DNA of 29,727 nucleotides. Source: Gnetum montanum. Lineage: Eukaryota > Streptophyta > Gnetopsida > Gnetales > Gnetaceae. The stretch covers positions 375,749 to 405,475 of the forward strand of contig MNCI01036463.1 of the NCBI GenBank assembly GCA_015680685.1, in the 5' to 3' direction. Positions 1 to 10,490 of the stretch are shown one piece after another. Numbering within the stretch: position 1 is the stretch's first letter; every line of letters starts with the position of its first letter. The translations under genes and the position numbers were made by a program. Under the pieces are notes generated by a model, which was given only the letters and a program-made list of their open reading frames with translations, was not told where the DNA came from and did not search any database.

Positions 1-108
1 GGGAGAAGATGCGATATCGCGTACGCGATATCGCATGGGATGCAATATTGCGGCGGCCGCGATATCGCGTACGCGATATCGTGGCCCAGTGCAAGTCGTG
101 TCTCATCA
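1..108 (-). mobile_element. 5' end (U3) of a reverse-strand LTR, cut by window edge
   Basis: Read on the minus strand this begins TGATGAGACACG at position 108, the same start as the other LTRs here (B begins TGATGAGTC). The candidate target duplication to its right is GCTTA (109-113); the other copy is outside the window. The U3 holds two large perfect palindromes, 9-36 and 60-81, built on GATATCGCGTACGCGATATC, and GCGGCCGC at 53-60. In sister LTRs the TATA box lies 110-140 bp from the start, so here it would fall just beyond position 1. CpG is intact, unlike every neighbour, which suggests a younger insertion. Confidence 0.65.
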
Positions 109-643
109 GCTTAGCAACAAGAGACTCAAAAATAAAACATGAGAAAATGAGTCTTCACTCTATAAAAAGAACATTTAGATGAAACAATTCTCATATGTTT
201 AAGATGCATGTCAATAAGAAGATCTTGATGAATAAGATACATTAAAAATATGAATTTGAGGAAATGTAGGAACTCTCCAAATATATTTCATTTTCCTCAT
301 CCAAAAGTGTGATAATAATTGTATTTTTGAGGTCTTATTAAGTTTTTTAGGAATAAAATTATTCTTTGTAATAATCTTATAGAGTTACCTAGATCAATAT
401 TAGCTTTGCCTTACTAAAATCTCTCGTAGTTGATGTACCTTATTAATGTATAGTTAGATCTTCGAAAAATTTTATCAATGATATTTGTGGAAGTTAGTGG
501 GAAGGCATCTTCTTCATTGGAATGGTTCATCTTTGAAATGACACACATCTAACAATGGTTTATGGTGCACCTTGGATCAAGGCTTGTTTTTCATCATTGA
601 ATCATAGTAAAATCTTGATTTTGATCGGTCATGGGTCATGTTT
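109..643. other. No gene; old AT-rich debris
   Basis: No convincing open frame on either strand. If the minus-strand primer site at 644-656 is real, this would be the leader and gag region of an inverted element, but the minus-strand frames are broken by stops and no gag motif can be recognised. A TATA-like CTATAAAAAG at about 160-169 has no gene behind it. Confidence 0.4.
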
Positions 644-656
644 TACTTTGATACCA
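644..656 (-). other. Candidate primer binding site, initiator tRNA-Met type
   Basis: The minus strand reads TGGTATCAAAGTA, which matches the plant tRNA-iMet primer site TGGTATCAGAGC(A) at 11 of 13 positions. It lies four bases plus one T inside a possible LTR end (GATGTCA at 661-667 on the minus strand). This type of site is used by chromoviruses and Ty1/copia elements, not by the Athila-type elements that fill the rest of the window. Confidence 0.45.
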
Positions 657-660
657 ATTA

Positions 661-841
661 TGACATCTTATTTCTAGATGTCATGGAAAATATCAAATAT
701 ATGTAACATTAGGCATTATGTGTAATGTATGTGCAAAATTTGTAGATAGTATTGTAAATGTTGAGAAACATCTAATGTTTGTATAGTCATCAAAGTGTTG
801 TTTTTGCAAAGAAAAAGATTTAGATTTTAGGGCTTGTTATT
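661..841 (-). mobile_element. Possible LTR remnant attached to the tRNA-Met primer site
   Basis: From the primer site rightward the sequence starts TGACATC, which is an LTR end on the minus strand. The first 25 bases form a hairpin: arms 660-668 and 676-684 pair perfectly over a 7-base loop. The other end of the LTR cannot be found, because plus-strand chromovirus pol starts at about 842. This is an inference from one motif. Confidence 0.25.
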
Positions 842-1440
842 TTGAGTATTAGTAAATGTATTAATTTGCATAATATAATTTTGATTCATTACTGGCTTAT
901 TTCAACATTAGTTAATGAAGTTAGAAAATTTCTTAGGTTAACTAGCTATGACAAGAGATTTTTGAAGAACCTTCTAAAAATAGTTACTCCATTGACTAAG
1001 CTACTAAGGAAGGAGTATGCTATTTTTTAGAATTATGCTTGTCAAGCAATTTTTTAATGTTATAGTGAAGACTAATACCAACTCTTATTATGATCTCTCT
1101 AACTTTTGAAAAGCCTTACGATGTTTATGCTAATGCTTTTAGTGAAGGTTTTCATTATATATTTATGTAGGAGTGTAAGATGGCTTATTCATCTGATTAG
1201 CTAAAATGTCATGAAGCTTATTATCCAATGTATTATTTGAAGCTAGGATTAATTATCTTTAATTTAAAGATTTGGAGCCATTATCTATGGTGAGAAAATT
1301 ATTTTGTGGATTGATTATAAATTTTTACAATATTTGATGAATCTAAGACAAAGCAAATGAATGGAGGTTTAACAAACTTTGATTTTATCATGTAGTATCA
1401 TCCAAGCAAAAGGAATTTAGTGGCTAATGCTCTAACTATA
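842..1440 (+). pseudogene. Decayed Ty3/gypsy chromovirus pol: RT connection and RNase H
   Basis: Residues read FLRLTSYDKRFLKN followed by IVTPLTKLLRKE, matching the family block FLGLTGYYRRFIKNFSKI / PLTKLLRK at the end of reverse transcriptase. Downstream are frame-broken traces of RNase H: LKCHEAYYP (family LK.HE..YPTHDLEL), IWSHYLW (IWRHYLYG), then a DYKSLQYL-like segment and MNLRQSK (LNLRQRRWLEL). The GLTGYY type differs from the GHTGYY/GHAGFY of the Athila-type pol at 5930-8760, so this is a separate lineage (chromovirus, Tekay/Reina/CRM grade not resolved). It contains many stops and at least one frameshift. No LTR of its own is visible. Confidence 0.8.
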
Positions 1441-2180
1441 ATTTTTGGGTGTTGGACCCCAAAAAAGAAATATAAAAATTTAGAGTACAAAAGTAGAAAC
1501 AAAAGGAGAAACTCAAAAACAATAAAAAGGAAAGGCCAATATATTTTTGGGATGCCTTTTAGATTTTCATCCTTATAATCAATCCTAAAAAACCTTCCCT
1601 TTGGGATAGGAAAAGGATCAAACCTTGCACTTGTTTAGAAGTGCCCAATGAGTTTTGACTTTGTAATAAAGGCTTCTTGTTAATAAAAAAGAAAAAAAAT
1701 AAAGTGAGAAATATTTAAGAATTTTATCAAAACATCAATTATTGAATGATGTCACCTTGTATTAACAATGGAAGAAAAGTTAGCCGAAGAATCTCTACGA
1801 AAAACCACATTATATAAAAACTTCCAGATAGCATAAAGAATAAGAGGATGAAAGTAATACCAAGTATGAAGAAAAAATCCTTGAAGTTGAGGAGTGTCAC
1901 CAAATAAAACTTCATCTAATCTTGGTGGAAAACCATTATATACCTAGTATACCAAGTCATAAACTACAAGCAAGGGGACAAGTGAAAAAATAATGGATGA
2001 ATGTATATTCCATATTGGAAATAGTACATCTTGGGTCTTGGACATCCAAATGAAAGCAATGGATACCAATAGGAAACCTTTGATGAATCAAATATAATAG
2101 AAAATATCTAAGTAGAGTCTTTGAGAAGATCCATTAGTTTACTATCTTACCCTATATAATGGATGATATTATGTTAGAGC
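1441..2180 (+). other. Unassigned stretch between RNase H and integrase remnants
   Basis: The spacing from the RT connection block to the integrase core is several hundred bases longer than usual for chromovirus pol, so part of this is probably an insertion. 1440-1720 is A-rich, with GTTGGACCCCAAAAAAG near its start and long A runs near 1685-1700. 1765-2160 shows short plus-strand open patches that I do not recognise. No terminal repeats or target duplications were found. Confidence 0.35.
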
Positions 2181-2760
2181 ACATTTTAGACCCATGGTAT
2201 CAAAAGAAGGTTTGTAAGTTGAAATTTAAGAGTAAAATGTATGTTTTAGAAGTTCTTCATTAGAAGATTTTGAAGGATATGCACATGATTAAATATTAAA
2301 TACATTCAAGTAGAAACAAAATGTTATTAAGAAGCATTATTGATGTCATAAAATAAAGGTAGTTGGTAACTCTGTGACTAGATGCTTGGTTTGTAAGAAG
2401 ATTAATGTTGAAAAGTAGAAGGCTAGTGGGTGTTTGTATTTATATGAAATTTAAGAGTAGTAGTCAAAATTGGTTCATACGGATCTTATCATAGGATCAC
2501 TAAGGTTCAAGGATAAGAAGGACATCATTATTGTGATAATTGATCTTTTGACCAAGTCCTATCATATCCTAGTCACAAATATGCCTACTAGTATAAAGAT
2601 TATTACCAAGATTTTTTTCTCTAATATTGTTTATTTGCATAGTATGCTTATTCTTGTGAAAGATCTCTTAGATATGTTTATTTTTTTAGTTCTCTTTTTC
2701 TATGACCATGACATAGACAATCTAACCATTTTAAAATTGTACTTAGGATGATCTTGGAAA
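2181..2760 (+). pseudogene. Decayed chromovirus integrase
   Basis: The longest open piece (2470-2751, 93 codons) carries the integrase catalytic core: DLIIGSLRFKDKKD (family DFI.GLPR...G.D), IIIVIIDLLTKSYHI (family IIVIVDRLTKSAHF, containing the first catalytic Asp), and VYLHSMLILVKDLLDMF (family IVRLHG.P.SIVSDRDPRF, with the second Asp retained as VKD). Upstream, 2181-2469 holds broken traces of the zinc-finger region, ending with an AWFVRRLM-like segment where C..CQ is expected. The third catalytic Glu and everything after about 2755 are missing. It continues the pol relic at 842-1440. It ends well before solo LTR G. Confidence 0.75.
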
Positions 2761-2792
2761 TTTATTATCTTGGCCCATGTATTATAAATATT

Positions 2793-2868
2793 ATTTTCAC
2801 TCTTTTTTCATGTTGAATTCTTAGTAATGAATATATTATTTTTCACTTTTTTTCATGTTGAATTCTTA
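2793..2868 (+). repeat. Imperfect 45-bp tandem duplication
   Basis: TTTTTCATGTTGAATTCTTA occurs near 2804-2823 and again at 2849-2868, with similar T-rich sequence before each. A third relative, TTTTTCATGTTGAATTTATTA, lies at about 3759. The third copy is on the far side of solo LTR G, so the repeat belongs to the older host sequence that G entered. Confidence 0.6.
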
Positions 2869-2927
2869 CCCTTTCTATCTAGTTTGTTGGATGCCACATG
2901 TGTATTTATTTCTCCATTTGGAATAAT

Positions 2928-3718
2928 TGATGAAATGTCAAATAAGGCAATTGCATCAATGAATGCGCATTGACATAGACCCATCCATTTATGACATCAT
3001 TTGGTTGATACCTTAGCCTAACTCTTGCAATTTTTTTTTGTAGAAGTTAGCAAACATTTCCTTGGAGTGCCAGTGTGGATTGAATTGATTGTACAATATT
3101 TTAATTAAGTGCGATATGTACTTGCATGAACAACAATAAAATCACAATTTCTTCCTTCCATTGTAACATTTGCATGAGTTTAACTTTATTTTCTACCATT
3201 TTACTTTAAATGCAATATACTTTCTTACTAGGAACATTGAATATTCTAATTTTTAATTAACATTATTACAACTACTTCAAGCATAATATATTAACACCTA
3301 GTAATCCTAATAGTGGATACTTGGTACGCCTAGTAGTAAATACTTGGTAACCCAACAACATTAGTATACATTTAGGATGTGTACGGAAAGTGATAATGGA
3401 TGCTTCACATTCAAGGTAGTTTATTTAGGTAATTATTTAATTTAAATAATCAAAATTTTCCTTATTTAATTATTTCATAGATGAAGAAAATAATAAAAAA
3501 TCATTATAAAAAGAATTATCTTTCACCTCAATCTTACTTAAACATACAAATGAGTTAAAACAAGTAAGGATTGGGAAGACAATGACTAGTAATAACATCT
3601 TTTACCATCTAAGAATATATGATACTTAAGTAAAATGTATTTCATGAAATTTGATTAGATTGTGCATACACACTAGTGATTCATATGGTTGGGTGTAGGG
3701 AATGCTGGTTGCTCATCA
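2928..3718 (+). mobile_element. Solo LTR G (Athila-type superfamily)
   Basis: A 791-bp LTR that starts TGATGAAATGTC and ends GGTTGCTCATCA, flanked by perfect 5-bp duplications ATAAT (2923-2927 and 3719-3723). No internal sequence remains, so it is a recombination product. U5 carries the superfamily hallmarks: two TTGGTA..CC motifs near 3320-3350, GTGTACGGAAAGTG near 3380 and ATTCATATGGTTGGGTGTAGGG before the end. The AATAAA signal is at 3135-3140. The TATA box has decayed: where solo LTR D reads AGCCTATAAATA, G reads AGCCTAACTCTT, at about 3015. Confidence 0.9.
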
Positions 3719-3723
3719 ATAAT

Positions 3724-3928
3724 AAAACTTTTTTTCAAGGTTCAACACTACCTCTTTTTCATGTTGAATTTATTAGAAATTTCCATAGAGAAATTAACAA
3801 TAGTGATAAATTCTTATTTTGATTCTTATGTTGATAGATTTTGATTTTTACTATGTTGTTTAAAGAAGTCTTTTAGCTATATTAAACTTAAGTTGCAATC
3901 ATTGGATATTTTTAATGAATTTATTAGT
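3724..3928 (-). other. Left flank of element A; unassigned minus-strand coding-like tract
   Basis: This piece lies between solo LTR G and the left target duplication of A. On the minus strand it has stretches with few stops, and its frame is the one reached from 24842-24987 when A and one target duplication are ignored. I do not recognise a protein family. Confidence 0.35.
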
Positions 3929-3933
3929 ATAGG

Positions 3934-4768
3934 TGATAAATCCATATTTTCAGGCATTATGATATTGTAACAACAATATCGTATCAACGATATCATTAAT
4001 ATGATATCATAGTACATGCTACATCATCATTGATATGATATCTTGAGATGTGTGCAATCCTATAAATACGACACTTGGGCACATGATTTGATAACAATTC
4101 ATTCCTATAGTAACTAGACTCTTGAAATTTGATTTCTTGGCTTAGACTTGGTGAAAGTGAATGTCCACAGTGTGGTGTGTCATAGTGAATGGAATCATTG
4201 TTCAAATAGTTTATACTTGGACACAAGTTATGAACAAAAATAAAGATCGAGCTATTTTCCACCATTGTAGCATTCTCTTAGTTTATTGTTTTTACTTAGC
4301 ATAATGTTTACTACTTAGCTTAATGTTTACTACTTTACTAGCATAATACTTTACTTTCCAAAGTACCTTATTTTTACTTTTTAATAGTATGCAGAATAGA
4401 TACAACTAATTTTGAGCATTAAGTGTGATCATCTAATAATACTAGTAGTATTATTGCTTGGTTTGCCCAATAGTGTGATACTTGGTAATCCCAGTCGCAA
4501 TTACATAAGCTCAAGACATGTTTGGAAAATCAAGAACAATTTTTTTATCACAAAAGGCTAGAATAGATTCATGTTTCCTAGTTAAACTAGACTTAGATAT
4601 TTCTTACAGTATTTACACTTAGGAGCGTAATCGGCCCAACAACATCACTTATCTTATGCCTCACTAAGAGCTAAGCCATACACTAGGACTTCACTAGCTT
4701 AAGGTGGAAAGACAATGAACACAAACTTAAATTCAATTACTGGCATAATAACATTACCCATCCCCAGA
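3934..4768 (+). mobile_element. 5' LTR of element A, part 1
   Basis: Aligns along its length with the 3' LTR at 23909-24812. U3 (3934-4058) contains repeated GATATTG/GATATC motifs, several in inverted pairs (3959-4045). The TATA box TATAAATA is at 4061-4068 and AATAAA at 4239-4244. A degenerate repeat of about 20 bp (TAGCATAATGTTTACTACTT) occupies about 4297-4345. U5 has TTGGTAATCCCAG near 4485. The 3' LTR reads GATCCACAGATTACAATC where this copy is split by D, so the empty site is preserved in the paired LTR. Confidence 0.87.
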
Positions 4769-5800
4769 TGATGAAGTGTCAAAAGTCAATGTGTCGACTG
4801 GGCCGCGTATACGGGGCAACATATATGCGGCCGCGTCGACGTAGCCACCCTACATCGATGTGGCCCTGTTTACACAGCCACCCTTCCTAGCCTATAAATA
4901 TGAGGGCCTTCCACCGCATTTAGGCATCTTTTTGAGTAGTGATAATGAACCTCTTGCAGTTTGCTCCTGCAAGAGATAGAATATTTTCCAAGTGCCCGCA
5001 GTAGGTGTATGAAAAGTGATCAGATCTTTATTCGAGCGTTGATGTATCTGAGCCAATTGGCATGATAGCAATAAAGACAAACTATTCATGCAATCCTTGC
5101 AGCATTTGGACTTAGTTATTTCATGTATTTAATAGTTTAAAATGTTTATGCTTTATTAGTTACTCGTTGCTTTAATAGTTTAATACATTTATGCTTTATT
5201 AATTACTTGTTAATGCTTTATTAGTTACTCGTTGCTTTAATAGTTTAATATATTTATGCTTTATTAATTACTTGTTAATGCTTTATTAGTTACTTGTTGA
5301 TTATTTATGTTTTCATCATTATAATTCCAATCGTTATTGTCCATTTGTAGTTCATTAAAGACATAAGTACGAACATCTCGAACGTAATCCAAACACTTGG
5401 TAAGCCCAGCGACCCTTAACGTTTGGTAACCCAGCAGTGTTAGGAAATGCTCAGAACGTGCTCGGAAGATGGGACCAGATACTTATGCTAGGAGTAGTTA
5501 GAATATACACTAGGATAATTAGAGATTAGATAATAGTTTATTCATTACTTTTCGTACCTCACTTAGTCACTAAAAAAGATAAGTAAAAATATATAAAAAT
5601 CATTAGCCTTAGTCTCACTTAACCAACGTAATAGAACTTCACAAGTGAGATTAGGATGACAACGACCATTCCAACCCAAGGTTTCACTGGTTAGAAGTCT
5701 GGTGTATGTTAAGTGCTTATAGTCTGTGGATTTTGACTAAGTCGTGCATGAATGCTCGTGATTCATATGGTTGGGCGTAGGGATACCTAGCCGCTCGTCA
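4769..5800 (+). mobile_element. Solo LTR D inside the 5' LTR of A
   Basis: A 1032-bp LTR that starts TGATGAAGTGTC and ends CCGCTCGTCA, with perfect 5-bp duplications CCAGA at 4764-4768 and 5801-5805. U3 carries paired GTCGAC (4793-4798, 4835-4840), paired GGCCGCGT (4801-4808, 4829-4836), GCGGCCGC (4827-4834) and ACATCGATGT. The TATA box TATAAATA is at 4893-4900 and AATAAA at 5070-5075. U5 has two TTGGTAA..CCAGC motifs at about 5398 and 5425. GCGGCCGC is shared with the LTR at 1-108, so the two may be close relatives. It retains many CpGs, so it looks younger than A. Confidence 0.93.
5128..5300 (+). repeat. 65-bp tandem repeat within solo LTR D
   Basis: TTTAATAGTTTAATA starts at 5171 and again at 5236, followed in both by TTTATGCTTTATTAATTACTT and TTAGTTAC; a shorter unit precedes at about 5128-5170. 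There are about two and a half copies. It sits shortly after the AATAAA signal, the same place where A's LTR has its 20-bp repeats. Confidence 0.8.
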
Positions 5801-5805
5801 CCAGA

Positions 5806-5845
5806 TTATGATCTAGTCGCATGCTAGCACTCGTGACTTGTAATG
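5806..5845 (+). mobile_element. 5' LTR of element A, part 2 (truncated)
   Basis: TTATGATCTAGTCGCATGC and CACTCGTGACTTGTAATGTAG continue the A LTR after D and match 24753-24786 of the 3' LTR. Homology stops at about 5845, roughly 30 bp short of the expected LTR end. No tRNA-Asp primer site follows, so this is the left edge of the deletion that removed gag and protease. Confidence 0.75.
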
Positions 5846-5929
5846 TAGTAGAAATAAAAAAACTAGAGTATTTATGGAAAAGACACCCCTCTTTACATGA
5901 AGGTTAGGAAGAAGAAATAGATTGCGGAT

Positions 5930-8760
5930 AATTAAATATCCTAGATTCTATAGAGCTAGAATGATTAGAACTAAATGCCCTACCAGCAACATTAGAGTAT
6001 GCTTTCTTAAATAATAAAAAGTTGGTAATAATAAATGTCAACTAGAAAAAGAAGTTATTGGATGTTTTCAACAAGTGGTCAATAGTGTTTGCATGGTCCT
6101 ATGATGAGATCATAGGCATTGATCTAAGAATTTGTCAACATTAGATATATACCAATCCAGTGGTGAAACCATGACACTAGTTCCAAAGAAGGCTTAATCC
6201 CAAAGTAGAGGAAGTAGTTAAGCATGAGTTAGAGAAATTATTGAAGGTAGGATTAATTTATCCTATCATAGATAGTGAATGAGTCAATCCTTTAGTAATA
6301 GTTCCAAAGAAGGAGGGCAAGTGAAAAGTTTGCATTGATTTTTAATTGTTGAGCTTTGCTAAATTCAAGGATCACTTTCCTTTGCCATTTGTTGACCAAG
6401 CCCTAGATACTATCGCATGATATGAATACTATAGTTTTTTGGATGGGTACAATGGATACAATTAGATTCTCATTACACTTGAGTACCAAGAGGAAACAAT
6501 GTTCATTAGTCCATGGGGAACATTTTCCTATAAAAAAATGTCATTTGGTCTTTGTAATGCTCCTGCCACCTTCCAGAGGATCATACTTAGCATCTTCCAA
6601 AAGCACATAGGAAATGGCATTGAAGTTTTCATGGATGATTTTTCCACATATGGGTTGGATTTTAAGGAAGAATTGGACTAATTAGAGTAGGTATTGAAGT
6701 GATGTGTGGAGAAAAATCTCAAGCTCAATTGGTAGAAAAGCCATCTCATGGTCCAAGATAGGATTGTGTTGGAACATAAAGTTTCTTAGAAAGGAATAGA
6801 ATTAGATCCTAATAAGATAAGAATAATACAAAACATCACTTAAAGGCCACAGAAAATGAAAGATGCTAAATTATTCTTAGGCCATACGGGATACTATCAA
6901 AGGTTCATAGAGAATTTCTCCAATATTGCAAAACCATTAGCAGAACTTATGGAGAAGGATGTACCATTTGAATGGACATAGACTAATGAAAAGGAATTTA
7001 AAACCTTGAAATATAAATTGAATAGGATACCAATCCTTCAAGCTCTAGATTTATCCAAACGTTTTCATATTATGATAGATGCTTCCAACTATGTGCTTGG
7101 TGTAGTACTAATGTAGTTAGATGAGCGGAAGAGACCATACTATATACATTGTGCCAACAAAAGTATCACTGGAGCATAAGTAAACTACATCAAAATAGAA
7201 AAGGAGCTCATGGTTGTGGTGTATGCACTTAAGAAATTTCAACACTATGTGCTTAGGTACTAGATTTATGTCCATATCAATCATAGTGCAATCCATTTTC
7301 TCTTAAATAAGCTAGTGGTTAGTCCCAAAGTGATTAGATGCCTTGTGATTTTGCAAGAATTTGACATCATAATGATTCATAAAAATGGCACTAAAAATGT
7401 TGTTGCTAATCATTTATCAAGGCTCAGACAAGATTCCCATTACTGTACAGAACCATTATCTTACCAATTGTTTGATGAGAATTTGTTTACTCAAACAGTG
7501 ATGGTTGTAGAATCAATAGGGAAGTCATGGCTGGGTAAGTATATGACTTACCTAACAACACAAGAACTTCCCGTTGAATGGAGAAAGAAGTAGAAAGAGT
7601 AGTTCCTTTACAAAGTAAAAAGATACATGGAAATCAAGGAAAACCTATATAAGATTTGTGCAGATAGGCTAGTTCGATGGTGTGTGCCAAAAGATGATCA
7701 ATGATTCTTACAAGATGACCATGAATGTCCATGTGGAGGCCACTATGCAGGGCATAGAATGGTACTAAAACTGATGATGTCAGGCTACTTTTAGCCTACC
7801 TTGTTCAAGGATGCCTACAACTTAGCATAGTCTTTAGAGAGATGCCAATAAGATGGAGGATTTATGGCTAGAAATGAAGGGCCATAACATTGGATATAGC
7901 CATTAGAGTCATTTGATATATGAAAAATTGATTTTATGGGGCCCATAAAACCTATGTCAAATGGGAAAGCATATATAATAGTAACCATGGATTATTATAC
8001 AAAGTGGGAAGAGGTAGCAATAGTCAAAGATTGCACAACCAAGATAGTTGTTAAGTTTTTTCAAAAACATGTGGTGAATAGATTTGGAGTGTTAAAAATG
8101 CTTATATCAAATAATGGAATCCATTTTACTAGTGCTACATTTATAAAGATCATGCAACAACTAGGGGTAAACCATAAATTGACTACACCATATCATTCCC
8201 AAGAAAATGGTCAAATAGAGATTAATAATTGTGAAATTACCAAAATTCTAATTACAACAATTAGTAAGTTTAGGAGAGATTGGAGCACTAAGATTAACAA
8301 TGCTCTATGAGCCTATAGGACAACATGGAAATTACCCATAGGATATTTCCCATATGATTTGCTTAATGATAAACTACCAATGCTCCCAATCCAGGTAGAG
8401 CTATGAACTCTTGCTACTACTAGGTAACTTGACTTAGACTTGAGCTTCAGCCAAAAGGAGCAATTAATGAATCTTAACCCCTTAGATGAGAATAGGCTAG
8501 TAGCACTTATGAGCAATAATGTTCATAAACATTACTCCAAAAAAAGGCATGATGCAAGGATAAGACATGTGTTAATACAACTAGGAGATAAGGTCCTTTA
8601 TTATAATCCCACTCATGTTCAATAAAAGACCAAGTTTCAAATTCTTTGGGACAGACCCTATATCATTCAGGCCACTTACCCTTTGGGTGCCATGCATATT
8701 CATGATCCATACAGCCCACATAAGCTTATATTAGTCAATATATAGTATGTTAGACCATTC
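5930..8760 (+). pseudogene. pol: Element A pol: reverse transcriptase, RNase H and integrase
   Basis: A decayed Ty3/gypsy polyprotein. RT motifs: VPKKEGK, FLDGYNGYNQI (about 6435, first catalytic Asp), SFGLCNAPATFQR, and the active site VFMDDF (6625-6642, both Asp kept). The connection block LGHTGYYQRFIENFS and VPFEWT place it in the Athila-like branch. RNase H: IMIDASNYVLGVVL, EKELMVVVYALKKF, then NHSAIHFLL where family members have DH, and ANHLSRL where they have ADHLSRL. Integrase: zinc finger with HECPCGGH and RCQ, one Cys lost; IDFMGP; VTMDYYTKWEE (first Asp); ISNNGIHF at 8104-8127, where the second catalytic Asp has become Asn (codon 8110-8112); GQIEINN with the Glu at 8218-8220; AYRTTWKLPIGYFPY; GDKVLYYN. 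Over 30 in-frame stops, mostly TAG and TGA. It starts right after the LTR junction at the equivalent of B's LELKTLP block, so protease is absent. Confidence 0.92.
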
Positions 8761-10395
8761 CACCAATATTCCAATTCCACTGAGGATTCCACCCAAACTA
8801 TCCAAATGTCTTATACTTGTTCATTGGTCAGATTGATCAATCTTGATCCTAGTTATGGNCTTCTGGAATTTTCTAATGTCTTAGTATTTTTTTTCTATTT
8901 TCTTTATACATTTGCCTTTTCTTTTATGCTTTTCATTTCTTAACTCTTTGATGTTCTTTGACATTCTCTAATTCTTTAATACTCTTTCATTATTTTTATT
9001 TTTTCTAATTTGCAATAAATTTTATATTTTATTCTTCATGTTTTGTTTTCATTTTTACTTGTACATATTTTTCGCATACCTCTAATAAAACCCATAAAAT
9101 AAGACAAGATGTAGTCCAATAAGTTGAATATTTCTCTATGTTATCAAGTCATAAGGGACTTATTATTTGTATAGTGAGACCACAACATCCATCCATCCAT
9201 CCATTTCAAAAATAACAGGTTCTTACCATAGCCATAATGATACTCTTTTCCTAATAAAACTATGAATAAACTTGTGATCATAATTCTTGGATAGAAAAGT
9301 GAAGAACCAAGTCAGAATGTGAAGGGTGTGACATTAAGGGAATTTGTGGAATCTCTTGAATTGCTACTATATGTTCTATCATGATGCTAAGATTGTAATA
9401 ATATCTTTGTAGATCTAACAAAAAATGAAAGTAAGAGTACAATAAGTTCTACCTTACCATGTCACTAGAAACACATGTTACCCATGCCTAAAGGTAGTCC
9501 TTTGTTAAGGTTAACATAGTCAAAAATAAAATACATGCATAGAATAAGTTTCTGGGGGTCTCATTGGAAAGACATGTTACCCATGCCTAAAGCTAGGTAA
9601 CTTCTTAGGAATTTCAAAAAAGAAAAGAAAAGAATTTCAATCAATAAACTCTTCCCTTGGACAAAATGCCAAGTGATGATACTCCTTACAACATTAATAG
9701 TCTTATAGTTGTGAATCTGAGAGGTGAAGCAATGCAATGTCACTAGACTATGGTTTGGACTTGGTCTAAATATTGGACAAAAAGGCTAATGATTACTTTC
9801 ATCACTAATAAGACACAAGGATTCATTATGCCTATGGTAAGACATCTCACATCCTAATTTCTACAATTCCTTCTAATTCCATCTCATCTCACTATATAAT
9901 TAATCATAACTTATGGTTTTGTGTAATATAGTGTAAATTTCCCAACTTGGTAATACTAACATGTGTGTTTTCCTTGACAGATATGCATTACATTCCACTC
10001 CTTAAGTGCTAAGGACACTTTGAGGCATGGTTATATAAGGGCACTAAGGGCTGGAGCCTACTTTGGGGAGGACCCACTTGTATAACGTTTGTATTTCATA
10101 TGTGGTAAGCAATTCCACATCATCTTGTGCCTTCTAGAATAATAAACATTAATAAATACTTTCCTTAGCAATCCAATGCATCTATCCATACACTTAAAAT
10201 TTACTATGTATTTCCTATCCATCTGATACACTTTCATTGCCCAATATTCCTTCTTCATAAACCTTCAATGTCAAATTCTCAAATATTATGCATCATTACT
10301 AATCTAAGACCCTCTAGACATGCTTCATATCTTCTAGACATTTCATTTCACTTCTTCTTTTACAAAAAAATCTAAGAAAAATGTGCAATTTTTAA
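8761..10395 (+). other. Spacer between pol and accessory ORF of A, no gene
   Basis: T-rich sequence (8870-9070) follows pol and matches in character the same spacer in B. ACATGTTACCCATGCCTAAAG occurs twice, at 9473-9493 and 9572-9592. The block GAAAGACATGTTACCCATGC (9567-9586) is identical to B on the minus strand (14739-14758), showing that the spacer is an inherited part of the element. A (CATC)n run of four and a half units lies at 9186-9204. One base is undetermined (n at 8859). Confidence 0.65.
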
Positions 10396-10398
10396 TGG

Positions 10399-10490
10399 TG
10401 ATATTGTAGCTACGATATTGGAGTCCCTTCGATGTTGTATCTATGATATATGATCTACGATATCACCTAAATAGAAATAGTATATATAGG
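10399..10490 (+). promoter_or_regulatory. Internal U3-like promoter module of element A
   Basis: GATATTGTAGCTACGATATTGG (10400-10421), a decayed middle copy, and GATCTACGATATCAC (about 10452-10466) repeat the GATATTG/GATATC motifs of A's own U3 (3959-4045). A TATA-like TATATATA follows at 10481-10488, at a distance similar to that in the LTR. It is not a solo LTR: no TGATGA start lies about 120 bp upstream, and none of the U5 hallmarks follow. Element B has a module of the same kind at the same place (13974-14062). A promoter role is inferred. Confidence 0.55.

Noticed and set aside
1-90. CRISPR-like array or bacterial sequence, because of short palindromic repeats
   Set aside because: Only two units, without spacers of equal size, and they lie in the U3 of an LTR in plant repeat DNA.
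2195-2206. TGGTATCAAAAG as a second tRNA-Met primer site on the plus strand
   Set aside because: Only 9 of 12 bases match and no LTR end lies before it; it is inside the integrase remnant.
9186-9204. CATC microsatellite as a notable feature
   Set aside because: Only four and a half units; ordinary for spacer DNA.
10399-10490. A decayed solo LTR, because of motifs and TATA box
   Set aside because: No TGATGA start, no TTGGTAA..CCAG pair, no GGTTGGGTGTAGGG end and no target duplication in the expected places; B has a similar module without LTR features.
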